From AP-15 sp963788085 (GTDB lineage Bacteria; Pseudomonadota; Alphaproteobacteria; ATCC43930; CGMCC-115725): 64,000 bases of DNA. This document shows positions 36,944 through 45,998 of this stretch, in pieces. Under the pieces are notes generated by a model. The model did no database searches, had not been told where the DNA came from, and was given only the letters and a program-made list of their open reading frames with translations. The position numbers and the translations under genes are program-made. Numbering within the stretch: the first letter of the stretch is position 1; each line of letters opens with the position of its first letter. Location: positions 186,001-250,000 of the forward strand of contig CAWBFS010000017.1 of NCBI GenBank assembly GCA_963788085.1, given 5' to 3'.

Positions 36944-37365
36944 TACGGACAGATTTCGATCGTGGAGAAAAAGAAAGCGATCTCCTGCGCCGCATTCTCG
37001 AGCGAATCGGACCCGTGGACCGAGTTTGCTTCGATCAACTCGGCGAAATCCTTCCGGATGGTGCCGGGTGCGGCGTTCGCCGGGTTTGTCGCCCCCATGA
37101 TTTCGCGGTTCAGCGCCACCGCGTTCTCCCCTTCGAGCACCTGGACCATAACCGGGCCCGAACTCATAAACGCGACCAGACCGCGGTAAAACGGGCGCTC
37201 GGCATGCACTTCGTAGAACCGCTCCGCCTGGCTCTGCGAAAGCCGGATGCGCTTCTGAGCGATGATGCGCAGCCCGCCCCTCTCGAACCGGTCGTTGATC
37301 GCGCCGGTAAGATTGCGCCGGGTGGCGTCCGGTTTGATGATCGACAAAGTCCGTTCGATGGTCAT
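36943..37365 (-). CDS. ndk: Nucleoside diphosphate kinase
   Basis: A 140-residue enzyme balancing NTP and dNTP pools by phosphate transfer through histidine. Hallmarks: ERTLSIIKPDAT at the start, MGATNPANAAPGTIR, and the catalytic H117 in NSVHGSDS. Intact. An in-frame ATG two codons upstream (37371) is possible. In one unit with holC and pepA upstream. Confidence 0.97.
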   Translation of the reverse strand: MTIERTLSIIKPDATRRNLTGAINDRFERGGLRIIAQKRIRLSQSQAERFYEVHAERPFYRGLVAFMSSGPVMVQVLEGENAVALNREIMGATNPANAAPGTIRKDFAELIEANSVHGSDSLENAAQEIAFFFSTIEICP

Positions 37366-37448
37366 CCGCATCTCGCGTTCGGGGAGAGCCGCGGGTTATA
37401 GCGAGCGTCCGGACCACCGGCAAATCCGGCGGCAAAAACGACGCCTCT

Positions 37449-37895
37449 TCAGGTCTTTCGCTCCCAGCCGGATTCCGTCTGCTGCCAATATGTCAAATTG
37501 TGCCCGGCTTCGCGGGCACGCCGCCAGCGACCGCGCGCCGCCTCGACCGCGTCCGCGTCGTTGCCGTCGAAGACATCGGCACAGCGGGTGAACGCTTCGA
37601 AATCACCGACTTCGAGGCCATCGACCAGAACGATCATCGAAGCGCCGTTCGGGTTCTCGGCGTGATGCGTCAGCCAGATCGGCTGCATCGCCGGGTTGCC
37701 GTCGCGCGCCGAACCGTGCGGCAGGAACGCGGCCTCCTCGTAGTTCCACAGCGCCGCATTGAGGTGTTCGACCCGCTCGGCGGAACCGGCCCGGACCACC
37801 ACTCGATGGCCGTGCGCGCGGGCCCGCTCAAGGAGCTTCGGCAGGGCCCGTTCCAGCGGCATCGACAGCAGGTGGTAGAAGCCAATTTCGGCCAT
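37449..37895 (-). CDS. holC: DNA polymerase III chi subunit HolC
   Basis: A 148-residue protein with the HolC pattern: EIGFYHLLSMPLERALPKLL, HGHRVVVRAG, NAALWNYEEAAFLPHG, and QPIWLTHHAENPNGA. Chi bridges the clamp-loader complex and single-strand-binding protein. Intact. It follows pepA by 16 bases, a common pairing (pepA-holC) across Proteobacteria. Confidence 0.93.
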   Translation of the reverse strand: MAEIGFYHLLSMPLERALPKLLERARAHGHRVVVRAGSAERVEHLNAALWNYEEAAFLPHGSARDGNPAMQPIWLTHHAENPNGASMIVLVDGLEVGDFEAFTRCADVFDGNDADAVEAARGRWRRAREAGHNLTYWQQTESGWERKT

Positions 37896-37911
37896 GGCCG
37901 GGCGAGGACGG

Positions 37912-39444
37912 TCAGGGTGCCGCTACTCCTTCTCGGACCTTCTCGTAATACTGAGAGACGAAGCGATCGAGCAGCCTGACGCCGAACGCGGTGGCGCCCT
38001 TCGGCACGGTCGGCGCGTCCTTTGTCGACCAGGCCGTCCCGGCGATGTCGAGATGCGCCCACGGCACCTCGTTAACGAAACGCTGCAGAAACTGGGCCCC
38101 GATGATGCTCCCCGCGGCTCGGCCCCCGCCGATGTTCTTGACGTCGGCGGCATCGCTGTCGATCTCGCGGTCATAGCTTTCGGCGAGCGGTAGTCGCCAG
38201 ACTTGCTCTCCAACCGCCTTCCCGGCCTCGACCAGCCGGTCGGCGAGCTCGTCATTGTTCGAGAAGAGGCCCGCCCGATGGTGGCCCAGCGCGACGATGA
38301 CGGCGCCCGTCAAGGTCGCCAAGTCGATGATCAGGCGCGGCTTGAAGCGATCCTGGCAATACCACAGCGCGTCGGCGAGCACCAACCGGCCCTCGGCGTC
38401 GGTGTTCAACACCTCGATCGTCTGACCGGACATCGACGTGACGATGTCCCCCGGGCGCTGAGCGGTGCCGGACGGCATGTTCTCGGCGAGGCCGACGACC
38501 CCGACCGCGTTCACCGGGGCGTTCCGCGCAGCGAGCAGCCGCATAAGGCCGATGACCACCGCGGAGCCCGCCATGTCCCATTTCATGTCGCCCATGCCGG
38601 CGGCCGGCTTGATCGAGATGCCGCCGGTATCGAAGGTGACCCCCTTGCCGACAAAAGCGAGCGGCTGGCTGCGCTCCCCGGCCGAGCCCTTGGCGCCGTG
38701 CCACTGCATGACGACGAGGCGAGGCGGCCGGGCGCTGCCCTGTCCTACCGCGAGCAGCGCGTTCATTCCGAGCTTTCGCATCTTGTGCTCGTCGAGGATT
38801 TCGACGTCCAGGCCGAGTTCGGCGAGCCGTCCGGCCTCTGCCGCCAGCGTCTCCGGATAGATCACGTTTGCCGGCTCTGAAACCAGGTCGCGGGTCAGAA
38901 ACACTGCCGTCGCGGTCTCTTCCATCGGCTGATAGGCACGTTTGGCTGCCTTCGCGCCGCTGGTGGCGATCGTCAGGCGATTGAGCGAGGGCTTCTGCTC
39001 GGGCTTCTGCTTGGTCTTGTATTTGTCGAACCGGTAGGATCTGAGCTGCGCGCCAAAGGCCAATTCGGCCGCTGCATCGGTAGAACCGACCGACGCCCCC
39101 TCGGCAACGTCGATCATCAACGTCGCCTGCTCCTCTCCGGCCCCGTTCAGATGCGCGACCAGATTTCCGCCGAGTTGCTGGAGCACGCGGGAGTCCGCCG
39201 ATTCGGGTTTGCCGAGACCGGCGAGGACAATCCGGCTCGCCGACAGATTGGGCGGGCCGATTATCGGCAGCAGCTCGTCCTTCTTGCCGCTGAACCGCGA
39301 TGCGGCGGCGAGCGCACGGGTGATGGCGCCTGCGGCCGCCTCGTCGAGCCGCCGGGCGGCTGGCGTCAACGCCTTCCCTTCCCATACCCCGACCACCACG
39401 GCGCCGGAGCGGGGCAAATCGGGCTCGGTAAAGCTGATCTTCAT
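37912..39444 (-). CDS. pepA: Leucyl aminopeptidase PepA
   Basis: An M17 zinc/manganese aminopeptidase, 510 residues, intact. The C-terminal catalytic domain has VGKGVTFDTGG, KWDMAGSAVVIG and the family signature NTDAEGRLVLADAL. The N-terminal domain (1 to about 170) is less conserved. PepA removes N-terminal residues from peptides and in E. coli also binds DNA. First gene of the pepA-holC-ndk-ligase unit and divergent from lptF. Confidence 0.96.
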   Translation of the reverse strand: MKISFTEPDLPRSGAVVVGVWEGKALTPAARRLDEAAAGAITRALAAASRFSGKKDELLPIIGPPNLSASRIVLAGLGKPESADSRVLQQLGGNLVAHLNGAGEEQATLMIDVAEGASVGSTDAAAELAFGAQLRSYRFDKYKTKQKPEQKPSLNRLTIATSGAKAAKRAYQPMEETATAVFLTRDLVSEPANVIYPETLAAEAGRLAELGLDVEILDEHKMRKLGMNALLAVGQGSARPPRLVVMQWHGAKGSAGERSQPLAFVGKGVTFDTGGISIKPAAGMGDMKWDMAGSAVVIGLMRLLAARNAPVNAVGVVGLAENMPSGTAQRPGDIVTSMSGQTIEVLNTDAEGRLVLADALWYCQDRFKPRLIIDLATLTGAVIVALGHHRAGLFSNNDELADRLVEAGKAVGEQVWRLPLAESYDREIDSDAADVKNIGGGRAAGSIIGAQFLQRFVNEVPWAHLDIAGTAWSTKDAPTVPKGATAFGVRLLDRFVSQYYEKVREGVAAP

Positions 39445-39893
39445 CGGGCGACCTCGATAAACTGGGCAGGAGGAGCGGCGGGTGCTCGGCTTCCGGTTAG
39501 GGAATGGGTGTTAAATAGTCGAGAGCCGGAGTTGACGCCAGGGAGGCGCAAAGCCCGGCTGCGCTCGCGGCACCCGCAACCGGAACTTGTATCTGAATGC
39601 TCTCGCTGCTGCATCTGCAGCGAATTCTGCAGCGAAATTTCTCTCGAAAGTTGTCATGACCCGCAAGCCTCGGGAAAGTGCGAATGCCTCACCCCAACCC
39701 CTCCCCCGCATGCGCTCGCATGCGAGGAGAGGGTGGGAGCCGCGCAGCGGGACGGTGAGGGGCGGCAAGCGACGGATCTTCGAGGACAATTAGCGCCAAA
39801 AGAAGTATGCGATGCGATCTAGGCAATTCTATGGTCGAACTTTCGGGAGATTGATCTGGCCGGGTCGCGACCCGCTCCCTATGATCCGCGGCG
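39445..39893. other. Intergenic region between pepA and lptF
   Basis: 449 bases between divergent genes; promoters for both should lie here. It includes an imperfect tandem duplication TCTGCAGCGAAT/TCTGCAGCGAAAT near 39610-39635, the palindromic repeat at 39687-39762, and no credible gene; a 68-codon frame across the repeat has no family features. Confidence 0.6.
39687..39762. repeat. Interspersed palindromic repeat, copy 3 (diverged)
   Basis: Begins CCTCACCCC and ends GGTGAGGGG, the same outer inverted repeat as copies 1 and 2. The inner arm is different in sequence (GCATGCG-CT-CGCATGC, a perfect palindrome) but in the same place, flanked by CTCCCCC and GGAGAGGGTG. This shows that the pairing rather than the exact bases is kept. 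Confidence 0.75.
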
Positions 39894-41042
39894 ATGAAAC
39901 GGCTCGACCGCTACATTCTGCGCCAGTGCTTTGGCGTGATGATCTTTGTCACCGCCGCACTCAGCGCTGCGATCTGGCTTGCCCAGTCGCTGCGGCTGAT
40001 CGATCTGATCGTCAACCGCGGCCTGTCGATCGACATCTTCCTTTACTTGGCCGCGCTGATCCTGCCTCGCTTTCTCGATATCGTGCTGCCGATCGGCGTC
40101 TTTATCGCGGTGCTCTTCACCTTCAACCGCCTGACGGGAGAGAGCGAGATCGTTGTGATGCGATCGGCGGGGCTGAGCCATCTTGCGCTGTCCAAGCCCG
40201 TTTTGCTGCTGGCCGGGATCGCCTTCCTCGTGCTGATGAGCCTATCCATCTATTTTTTGCCGGCTTCGAACCGGGCCTTCAAAGACCTGCAATTCGAGAT
40301 CCGCAACCGCTTCGTTTCGAGCCTGCTCCAGGAAGGCACGTTTACGACGATCTCGGATAAGCTGACGATCTACATCCGCAGCCGGGACGATCGGGGCGAG
40401 GTCACCGGCCTCCTGATCAGTGACAGCCGCGACCCGCAGAAGCCGGTTACAATTCTTGCCGAGCGCGGTGTCTTCGTCAATTCGCCGACCGGCGCCCGCA
40501 TTGTCATGGTCAACGGCAACCGGCAGCAATTCGACCCCGAAAGCCGCAAGCTCTCGTTGTTGACGTTCGAGAGTTACACGCTCGATCTCGATGCCTGGCG
40601 CGATGCACCGGTTGTTCGCTTCCGCGAAGCTCAGGAGCGCTTTCTGGGCGAACTGTTCACTCCGCCTGCGGATGCAGACAACTCCCTTCGCGCTACTTTC
40701 CTTGCCGAGGCGCATCAGCGCATTCTCGTCCCCCTCTCCGCCTTCAGCTTTTCCGTGATCCCGCTGGTTTGCCTTTTGCCCGGAGAGCTAAACCGTCGCG
40801 GACAATTGAAACGGGTTCTTCTGGCGATAGGCCTCGCCTTTGCATTCGAGTTGCTCGATATCGGCGTCAACAACCTGGCGTTCCGGTCAGCGGCGGCAAT
40901 CCCGCTGATGTATATGGTCGACCTCTTGCCGTTCGCGCTCGGGTTTGGAATCCTGCTGCGTGGGGGGATAAAGCTCGGTTTTCGCCGGCCGCTGCTCGCG
41001 ACCCGCATGGCGCCCAACCCGGCGCCCCACTCGGCGCACTGA
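39894..41042 (+). CDS. lptF: LPS export ABC transporter permease LptF
   Basis: A 382-residue permease of the LptB2FG complex that extracts LPS from the inner membrane. Three N-terminal helices (RYILRQCFGVMIFVTAALS; LYLAALILPRFLDIVLPIG), a periplasmic beta-jellyroll region (about 130-270) and three C-terminal helices are seen. FTFNRLTGESEIVVMRSAG is the family core. Intact. First gene of lptF-lptG-lptD-surA. Confidence 0.95.
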   Translation: MKRLDRYILRQCFGVMIFVTAALSAAIWLAQSLRLIDLIVNRGLSIDIFLYLAALILPRFLDIVLPIGVFIAVLFTFNRLTGESEIVVMRSAGLSHLALSKPVLLLAGIAFLVLMSLSIYFLPASNRAFKDLQFEIRNRFVSSLLQEGTFTTISDKLTIYIRSRDDRGEVTGLLISDSRDPQKPVTILAERGVFVNSPTGARIVMVNGNRQQFDPESRKLSLLTFESYTLDLDAWRDAPVVRFREAQERFLGELFTPPADADNSLRATFLAEAHQRILVPLSAFSFSVIPLVCLLPGELNRRGQLKRVLLAIGLAFAFELLDIGVNNLAFRSAAAIPLMYMVDLLPFALGFGILLRGGIKLGFRRPLLATRMAPNPAPHSAH

Positions 41043-41069
41043 GAACCTGCGACGATTCGGAGGGGGCCG

Positions 41070-42167
41070 TTGCACGTCGCGAAGACCTTGTCCGCCTATA
41101 TCGCCCGCCAATTCTCGGCCTGGTTCGGCGGCGTGTTCGCGGCGATGGTCATCATCACCTTTCTGCTCGATTATATCGAGCTGATCCGCCGCGGCGGCGC
41201 CAAAATCCAGGCGACCTTGGGGCTGCTGTTCGAAATGGCGGCCTTGAAGCTGCCGCACACGGCGCAAGAGGTCCTGCCCTTCGCCATCCTGTTCGGGACG
41301 ATGCTCGCCTTCTGGCGTCTGACCCGCAACAACGAACTCGTCGTCGCTCGGGCGGCCGGCTTTTCCGTTTGGCAGTTTCTGACCCCGGCCGTGCTCGTCG
41401 CGTTTCTGATCGGTCTCGTCGCCGTAACGATATTCAATCCGGTCGCTTCGCTGACCGAAGCGGCCTACGAGAAGCTCGAAGGTCACATTCTCCGGCAGGG
41501 CTCCGACCAGCTGGCCCTTTCCAACTCGGGCTTGTGGCTCCGGCAAAGCGACCAGGCCGGCAATCAAATCGTGATTCACGCCGGCAAAATTGCTTCTCAG
41601 CAACTGGTCCTCGATACCGTCACACTCTTCTTTTTCAACGACTCGACCCAGTTCACCGCGCGCATCGACGCGCAGACGGCACGGCTCGAAAGCGGCGATT
41701 GGGTGATCGAGAACGGTATCCGCTGGGCCGCCGACGAGCCTCCCCGGCCATTCGACGAAATTCACCTGGCGACCACCCTGACGCCGCGCAAAATCGAGGA
41801 GAGCTTCGCCTCGCCGGACACCATGTCATTCTGGGACTTGCCCGGGTTCATCGACTTGCTCGAACAGTCGGGCTTTCCGGCGCAGCGCCACCGGCTGCAT
41901 TTCAACGTGCTGCTCGCCCGTCCGTTTCTGTTGTGCGCGATGGTCTTGGTAGCGGCGACCTTCAGTCTGCGCATGCAGCGGCGCGGCGGCGCCACGTTGA
42001 TGATCGTCGGCGGCGTCGCCAGCGGGTTCCTCTTGTATTTCGTCTCCGACATCGTTTTTGCGCTGGGGCTTTCCACCAAGATCCCGGTCACGCTGGCGGC
42101 CTGGACGCCGACCGGAGTGAGCCTGATTTTCGGCGCCTCGATGCTGCTCCATCTGGAAGATGGCTGA
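41070..42167 (+). CDS. lptG: LPS export ABC transporter permease LptG
   Basis: The LptF partner, 365 residues, same topology. KTLSAYIARQFSAWFGGVFA and LLDYIELIRRG begin it; LAFWRLTRNNELVVARAAG is the coupling region; the C-terminus has LLARPFLLCAMVLVAATFSLR. The start is a TTG at 41070 with CGGAGGGGG just upstream. The TGA and the lptD ATG share one base (TGATG). Intact. Confidence 0.95.
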   Translation: MHVAKTLSAYIARQFSAWFGGVFAAMVIITFLLDYIELIRRGGAKIQATLGLLFEMAALKLPHTAQEVLPFAILFGTMLAFWRLTRNNELVVARAAGFSVWQFLTPAVLVAFLIGLVAVTIFNPVASLTEAAYEKLEGHILRQGSDQLALSNSGLWLRQSDQAGNQIVIHAGKIASQQLVLDTVTLFFFNDSTQFTARIDAQTARLESGDWVIENGIRWAADEPPRPFDEIHLATTLTPRKIEESFASPDTMSFWDLPGFIDLLEQSGFPAQRHRLHFNVLLARPFLLCAMVLVAATFSLRMQRRGGATLMIVGGVASGFLLYFVSDIVFALGLSTKIPVTLAAWTPTGVSLIFGASMLLHLEDG

Positions 42168-44536
42168 TGGGCGGCCGCTCGACCCCCCAACGCCGCGGCA
42201 TCGCCTCTTGGCTCCTGTGGAGCCTCCTTGGTGTGCTCCTAATAGCGAGCGCGGTTCCAGCGGCCGCCCAATTCACCTTTGGCGGCGGTGCCCACGACGA
42301 TAAAAATGCGCCGATCCTGTTTCGCGCCGATGAGATCCAGTACGACGAGCAGCTGGCCCTGACCATCGCCCGCGGCCACGTCGAAATCTCCCAAAACGGT
42401 CAGGTTCTGCTCGCCGACACGGTTTCCTACAATCAGCGCACCGATACCGTCACCGCCTCGGGGAATGTCAGCCTAACGCAGCCTACCGGCGAAATTGTCT
42501 TCGCCGATTTCATGGAGCTGCGCAATTCGATGAGCGAGGGGTTTGCAAAGAACGTGCGAATGCTGTTCGCCGACCGCTCGCGGCTGGCAGCCAACACGAT
42601 GCGCCGCACCAACGACAATCACACCGAGCTGATGCGCGGCGTCTACTCCCCGTGCGACCTCTGCAAGGAGGACCCGAGCGCGCCGCCCCTGTGGCAGCTC
42701 AAGGCGCGCGAGATCGATCATGACAAGGAGCTGCAGCTGGTCGAGTTTCATGATGCGGTCATGGAGATCGACGGCTGGCCGGTCTTTTATTCTCCCTATA
42801 TTTCGACGCCGGACCCGTCGGTAAAGCGCGCAAGCGGCTTTTTGGCGCCGTCGATCGGGAGCTCCAACACCCTCGGCGCGCACGTGACGATCCCTTATTA
42901 CCTGGTGCTCGGACCGGACAAGGATGTGACGTTCGAGCCGCGCTTCTACACCAAGGCCGGCCCCTTGCTGGATGCGGAATACCGCGAGCGGTTTAGCAAT
43001 GGGACGCTCGACGCGATCGCCAGTCTCAATCACAGCAATGTCGGTTCGGGCGACAGCACGTCGAGTGAAGGCGAGCAGTGGCGCGGGCATATCAACGAGC
43101 ACAGCGTCTTCGACCTGGACGAGACCTACCGCACGGGCCTGGATGTCCAGCGCGTCTCGGATCAGACGTATCTGCTGCGCTTCGGCTTCGGCAATCCGCT
43201 GCTCAACGCGATGATCAGCCGGGCCTATCTGGAAGGCTTCGAGCCGCGTGCCTCGACCGACGTCAACGCGTACCTGTTTCAGCCGCTGCTGCCCGGCCTC
43301 GGCAATTCGACCCAACCGATCGTGTTGCCGGTCATCAACCGCAATTGGCAGAGTCCGCCGGACGCGCTTGGGGGGCGGTGGAACCTGAACGGCAATGTTC
43401 TCGACATCCTTCGCGAGGTCGGGACGCAGACCCGCCGGCTGTCACTCGGCTCGGAGTGGGACCGGAGCTTTACCGACCCTCTCGGCGGGCAATATAACTT
43501 TTCGGCGAGCGTGCGCGGCGACGGGTATTCGATCGGCAATCTGAACGCAGTCTCGAACCCCGAGCTGCCGTCGGCATTCTTTCCGGCGAATGGACAACCG
43601 GCATTGGCGCCGACGCCGACCAGTTTCGTGACCGGCCGCACCTTCCCGCAAGTCGGCCTGGTGTGGAGCTACCCGCTGATTCGCCGGGGCGAAAGCACGA
43701 CGGAGCTGATCGAGCCGATCGTCGGCGGTTTTGCGGCGCCCAGCAGCGGCAACCGGCGGAACATTCCGGACGAGGACAGTCTTTCATACGAGTTCACCGA
43801 CACCGATTTGTTCCGGCGCGACCGCCTGGCGGGCTATGACATTCTCGATACCGGTCAGCGGGTCGATTACGGGACCAAGCTCGGGCTGTATGAAAAGGAG
43901 GGCGGCAGCTACCGGCTGCTGATCGGCCAGAGTTACCGTGCACAGCCCAACCCATTCCTGCCGCCTGGTTCAGGGGCTGAAAAACGGCTATCGGATGTGG
44001 TAGGGCGGGTGGTGTTGTCCCCCAACTCCTACCTCGACCTGATCTATCGGTTCCGGTTCGACGCCAGCCCTCTGGCCAATCGCGACCAGCAGGTCGGCCT
44101 CAGCGTCGGCCCGCAGAGTTTGCGGGTCTCCGGCAATTTTGTTTATCTTCCGGCGCAACTGCAAAACGAGGTGGTAACGATCCCAACCTCCGGCCAGAAT
44201 GTTCTCTATGGAAAACGCGAGGAACTCTCGTTTAGCGTCACCGCAAAGCTCACCCGTTATTGGTCGATGCAGGCTTCCGAAACGATCAGCCTCACCAACA
44301 GCACCGTCCTCGTCAACAACGTGCCGTCGCCACAGGCGTCGAGCGCCAGCCTTTACGGATCGTTGTCTGCCATCTATCAGGACGAATGCATGGCGTTTAT
44401 CGGCGCGTTGACCCAATCAGGAATCCGCAGTGGCGACGTGACGCCTGGGTATTCCGTGCTGTTCAGCGTCGTGTTCAAGAACATCGGCGAGATTGGCGGC
44501 ACGGTGGCTACCCTCTCCGGTGGTGCTCTCCTGTGA
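42167..44536 (+). CDS. lptD: LPS assembly outer-membrane protein LptD
   Basis: A 789-residue protein: Sec signal (LWSLLGVLLIASAVPAAAQ), an N-terminal OstA/LptA-like jellyroll (ILFRADEIQYDEQLALTIAR, then VSYNQRTDTVTASGNVSL), and a beta-barrel of the OstA_C type. A CxxC (SPCDLC near residues 160-165) and a late cysteine (QDECMAF near 740) could form the disulfide that activates the plug, as in E. coli, with different spacing. Intact across 2.4 kb. SurA, its chaperone, follows in the same operon. Confidence 0.95.
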   Translation: MGGRSTPQRRGIASWLLWSLLGVLLIASAVPAAAQFTFGGGAHDDKNAPILFRADEIQYDEQLALTIARGHVEISQNGQVLLADTVSYNQRTDTVTASGNVSLTQPTGEIVFADFMELRNSMSEGFAKNVRMLFADRSRLAANTMRRTNDNHTELMRGVYSPCDLCKEDPSAPPLWQLKAREIDHDKELQLVEFHDAVMEIDGWPVFYSPYISTPDPSVKRASGFLAPSIGSSNTLGAHVTIPYYLVLGPDKDVTFEPRFYTKAGPLLDAEYRERFSNGTLDAIASLNHSNVGSGDSTSSEGEQWRGHINEHSVFDLDETYRTGLDVQRVSDQTYLLRFGFGNPLLNAMISRAYLEGFEPRASTDVNAYLFQPLLPGLGNSTQPIVLPVINRNWQSPPDALGGRWNLNGNVLDILREVGTQTRRLSLGSEWDRSFTDPLGGQYNFSASVRGDGYSIGNLNAVSNPELPSAFFPANGQPALAPTPTSFVTGRTFPQVGLVWSYPLIRRGESTTELIEPIVGGFAAPSSGNRRNIPDEDSLSYEFTDTDLFRRDRLAGYDILDTGQRVDYGTKLGLYEKEGGSYRLLIGQSYRAQPNPFLPPGSGAEKRLSDVVGRVVLSPNSYLDLIYRFRFDASPLANRDQQVGLSVGPQSLRVSGNFVYLPAQLQNEVVTIPTSGQNVLYGKREELSFSVTAKLTRYWSMQASETISLTNSTVLVNNVPSPQASSASLYGSLSAIYQDECMAFIGALTQSGIRSGDVTPGYSVLFSVVFKNIGEIGGTVATLSGGALL

Positions 44537-44633
44537 GGCGTCGCACCGTCGGGACATAGCCCGTCGGGGACATAGCCGTGCGCTAGGTGTAAATTCTTGG
44601 CGGCACGACGATCAGGCGGCAAGGTTCAAACCC

Positions 44634-45998
44634 ATGGCGATACTTCGTTGGCTTTGCGTAGGACTGGGCATAGGACTGGCAGGATTGACCTGCTTCTCCG
44701 GCCCGGCGAGCGCTGCCCGTGCGCTCTCCGGAGCGGGATCCCCGCCGCCCGGCGCGCCGGCCACGCAGCGCCCCTCGGCGCCGTCGCCGGACGGTCAGGT
44801 GACCGAGACCCGGATCGCCGCGGTCGTCAACGACGAGGTGATCTCGGTCGCCGACGTCATGTCGCGCCTCAGAATGGTGATGCTGTCGTCAAACCTTACG
44901 GACTCGCCCGAAACACGGCAGCGCGTCGCCTCCCAGGTGCTGCGCACGATCGTCGACGAGAAACTGCAAATGCAGGAAGCCAAACGGCAAAACGTCACGG
45001 CTACCGACGAGGAGATCAACAAGGCCCTCGCGCAGATCGAAAAGCAGAACAACATGCAGCCCGGGCAGCTCGACCAGGTCCTGAAGTCGCACGGCATCGA
45101 GCGCAGCGCCCTGGTCGATCAGCTGACGGCATCGATCGTCTGGCAAAAGCTGGTGCGCCGCCTGGTGTCGCAAACCAATGTGGTGTCCGACGAGGAGATC
45201 GATTACGCGCTGAAGCGCGCAAAGGAAACCGCGAACGAGCCGCAAAGCCGCGTCGCCGAGATCTTTCTCGCCGTCGACAACCCGCAGCAGGAGGATGAAG
45301 TGCGGCGGCTCGCCGAGCGGCTCACCGAGCAGATGAAGCAGGGTGCCCGGTTCTCCGCGGTGGCGCAGCAATTCTCGCAATCCGCGACGGCCGCCGTCGG
45401 TGGCGACATCGGCTGGGTGCGTCCCGAGCAGTTGAGCCCCGAACTCGGCAAAGCGGTAGCCCAGATGCGGCCGGGTGAATTGTCGCCGCCGATCCGCGCT
45501 GCGGCGGGCTACTATCTGCTGCTCGTCCTCGATCGCCGCTCGGGCCGTTCCGCCGGCCCGGAGGACAGCCTCGTGCACCTCGTCCAGATCGTCTTTCCAT
45601 TGCCGCCTCAGGCCACCGAGCAGATGCGCCGCGCTGCAATTGTCGAGGCGCAGAGCGCCAAGACTACCGCCAAGAATTGCGAAGAGCTGCTGAAGATCGG
45701 CAAGGAAAAGGGATCGGCACAGCTGTCCAGCGAAGGTCGGCTGCGCATCGACCAGGTGACCCCCGCCATGCGCAATATCGTGCTCGGGCTGGAGGTGGGG
45801 CAGACCTCGCCCCCGATCGTGCAAAAAAACGGGGTCGGGGTGATCATGATGTGCGAGAAGGCGGCGCCCCCGAGCGCCCCGACCGTGCCGTCGCGTGACG
45901 AAATCGCCGAGACCTTGATGCGGCAGCGCCTCGAGACCTTGGCGCGGCGCTATATGCGCGATCTGCGGCGTACCGCCTTTGTCGACGTCAGGGTATGA
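44634..45998 (+). CDS. surA: Periplasmic chaperone/peptidyl-prolyl isomerase SurA
   Basis: A 454-residue periplasmic chaperone for outer-membrane proteins. Signal peptide 1-27 or so, a SurA N-domain (RIAAVVNDEVISVADVMSRL and VLRTIVDEKLQMQEAKRQ), then one good parvulin domain (VAEIFLAVDNPQQED to AAGYYLLLVLDRR) and a second degenerate one ending in IMMCEKAAPP. Intact. Overlaps pdxA by 4 bases (ATGA). The lptD-surA-pdxA-rsmA order is widely conserved. Confidence 0.94.
   Translation: MAILRWLCVGLGIGLAGLTCFSGPASAARALSGAGSPPPGAPATQRPSAPSPDGQVTETRIAAVVNDEVISVADVMSRLRMVMLSSNLTDSPETRQRVASQVLRTIVDEKLQMQEAKRQNVTATDEEINKALAQIEKQNNMQPGQLDQVLKSHGIERSALVDQLTASIVWQKLVRRLVSQTNVVSDEEIDYALKRAKETANEPQSRVAEIFLAVDNPQQEDEVRRLAERLTEQMKQGARFSAVAQQFSQSATAAVGGDIGWVRPEQLSPELGKAVAQMRPGELSPPIRAAAGYYLLLVLDRRSGRSAGPEDSLVHLVQIVFPLPPQATEQMRRAAIVEAQSAKTTAKNCEELLKIGKEKGSAQLSSEGRLRIDQVTPAMRNIVLGLEVGQTSPPIVQKNGVGVIMMCEKAAPPSAPTVPSRDEIAETLMRQRLETLARRYMRDLRRTAFVDVRV

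Noticed and set aside
39587..39793. 68-codon gene in the pepA-lptF spacer
   Set aside because: It runs across the palindromic repeat, has no ribosome site and no recognisable family.
40769..42166. Long upstream extension of the lptD reading frame
   Set aside because: The frame is open through lptG by chance; the signal peptide and OstA domain begin at 42167, and lptG is clearly coded in another frame.
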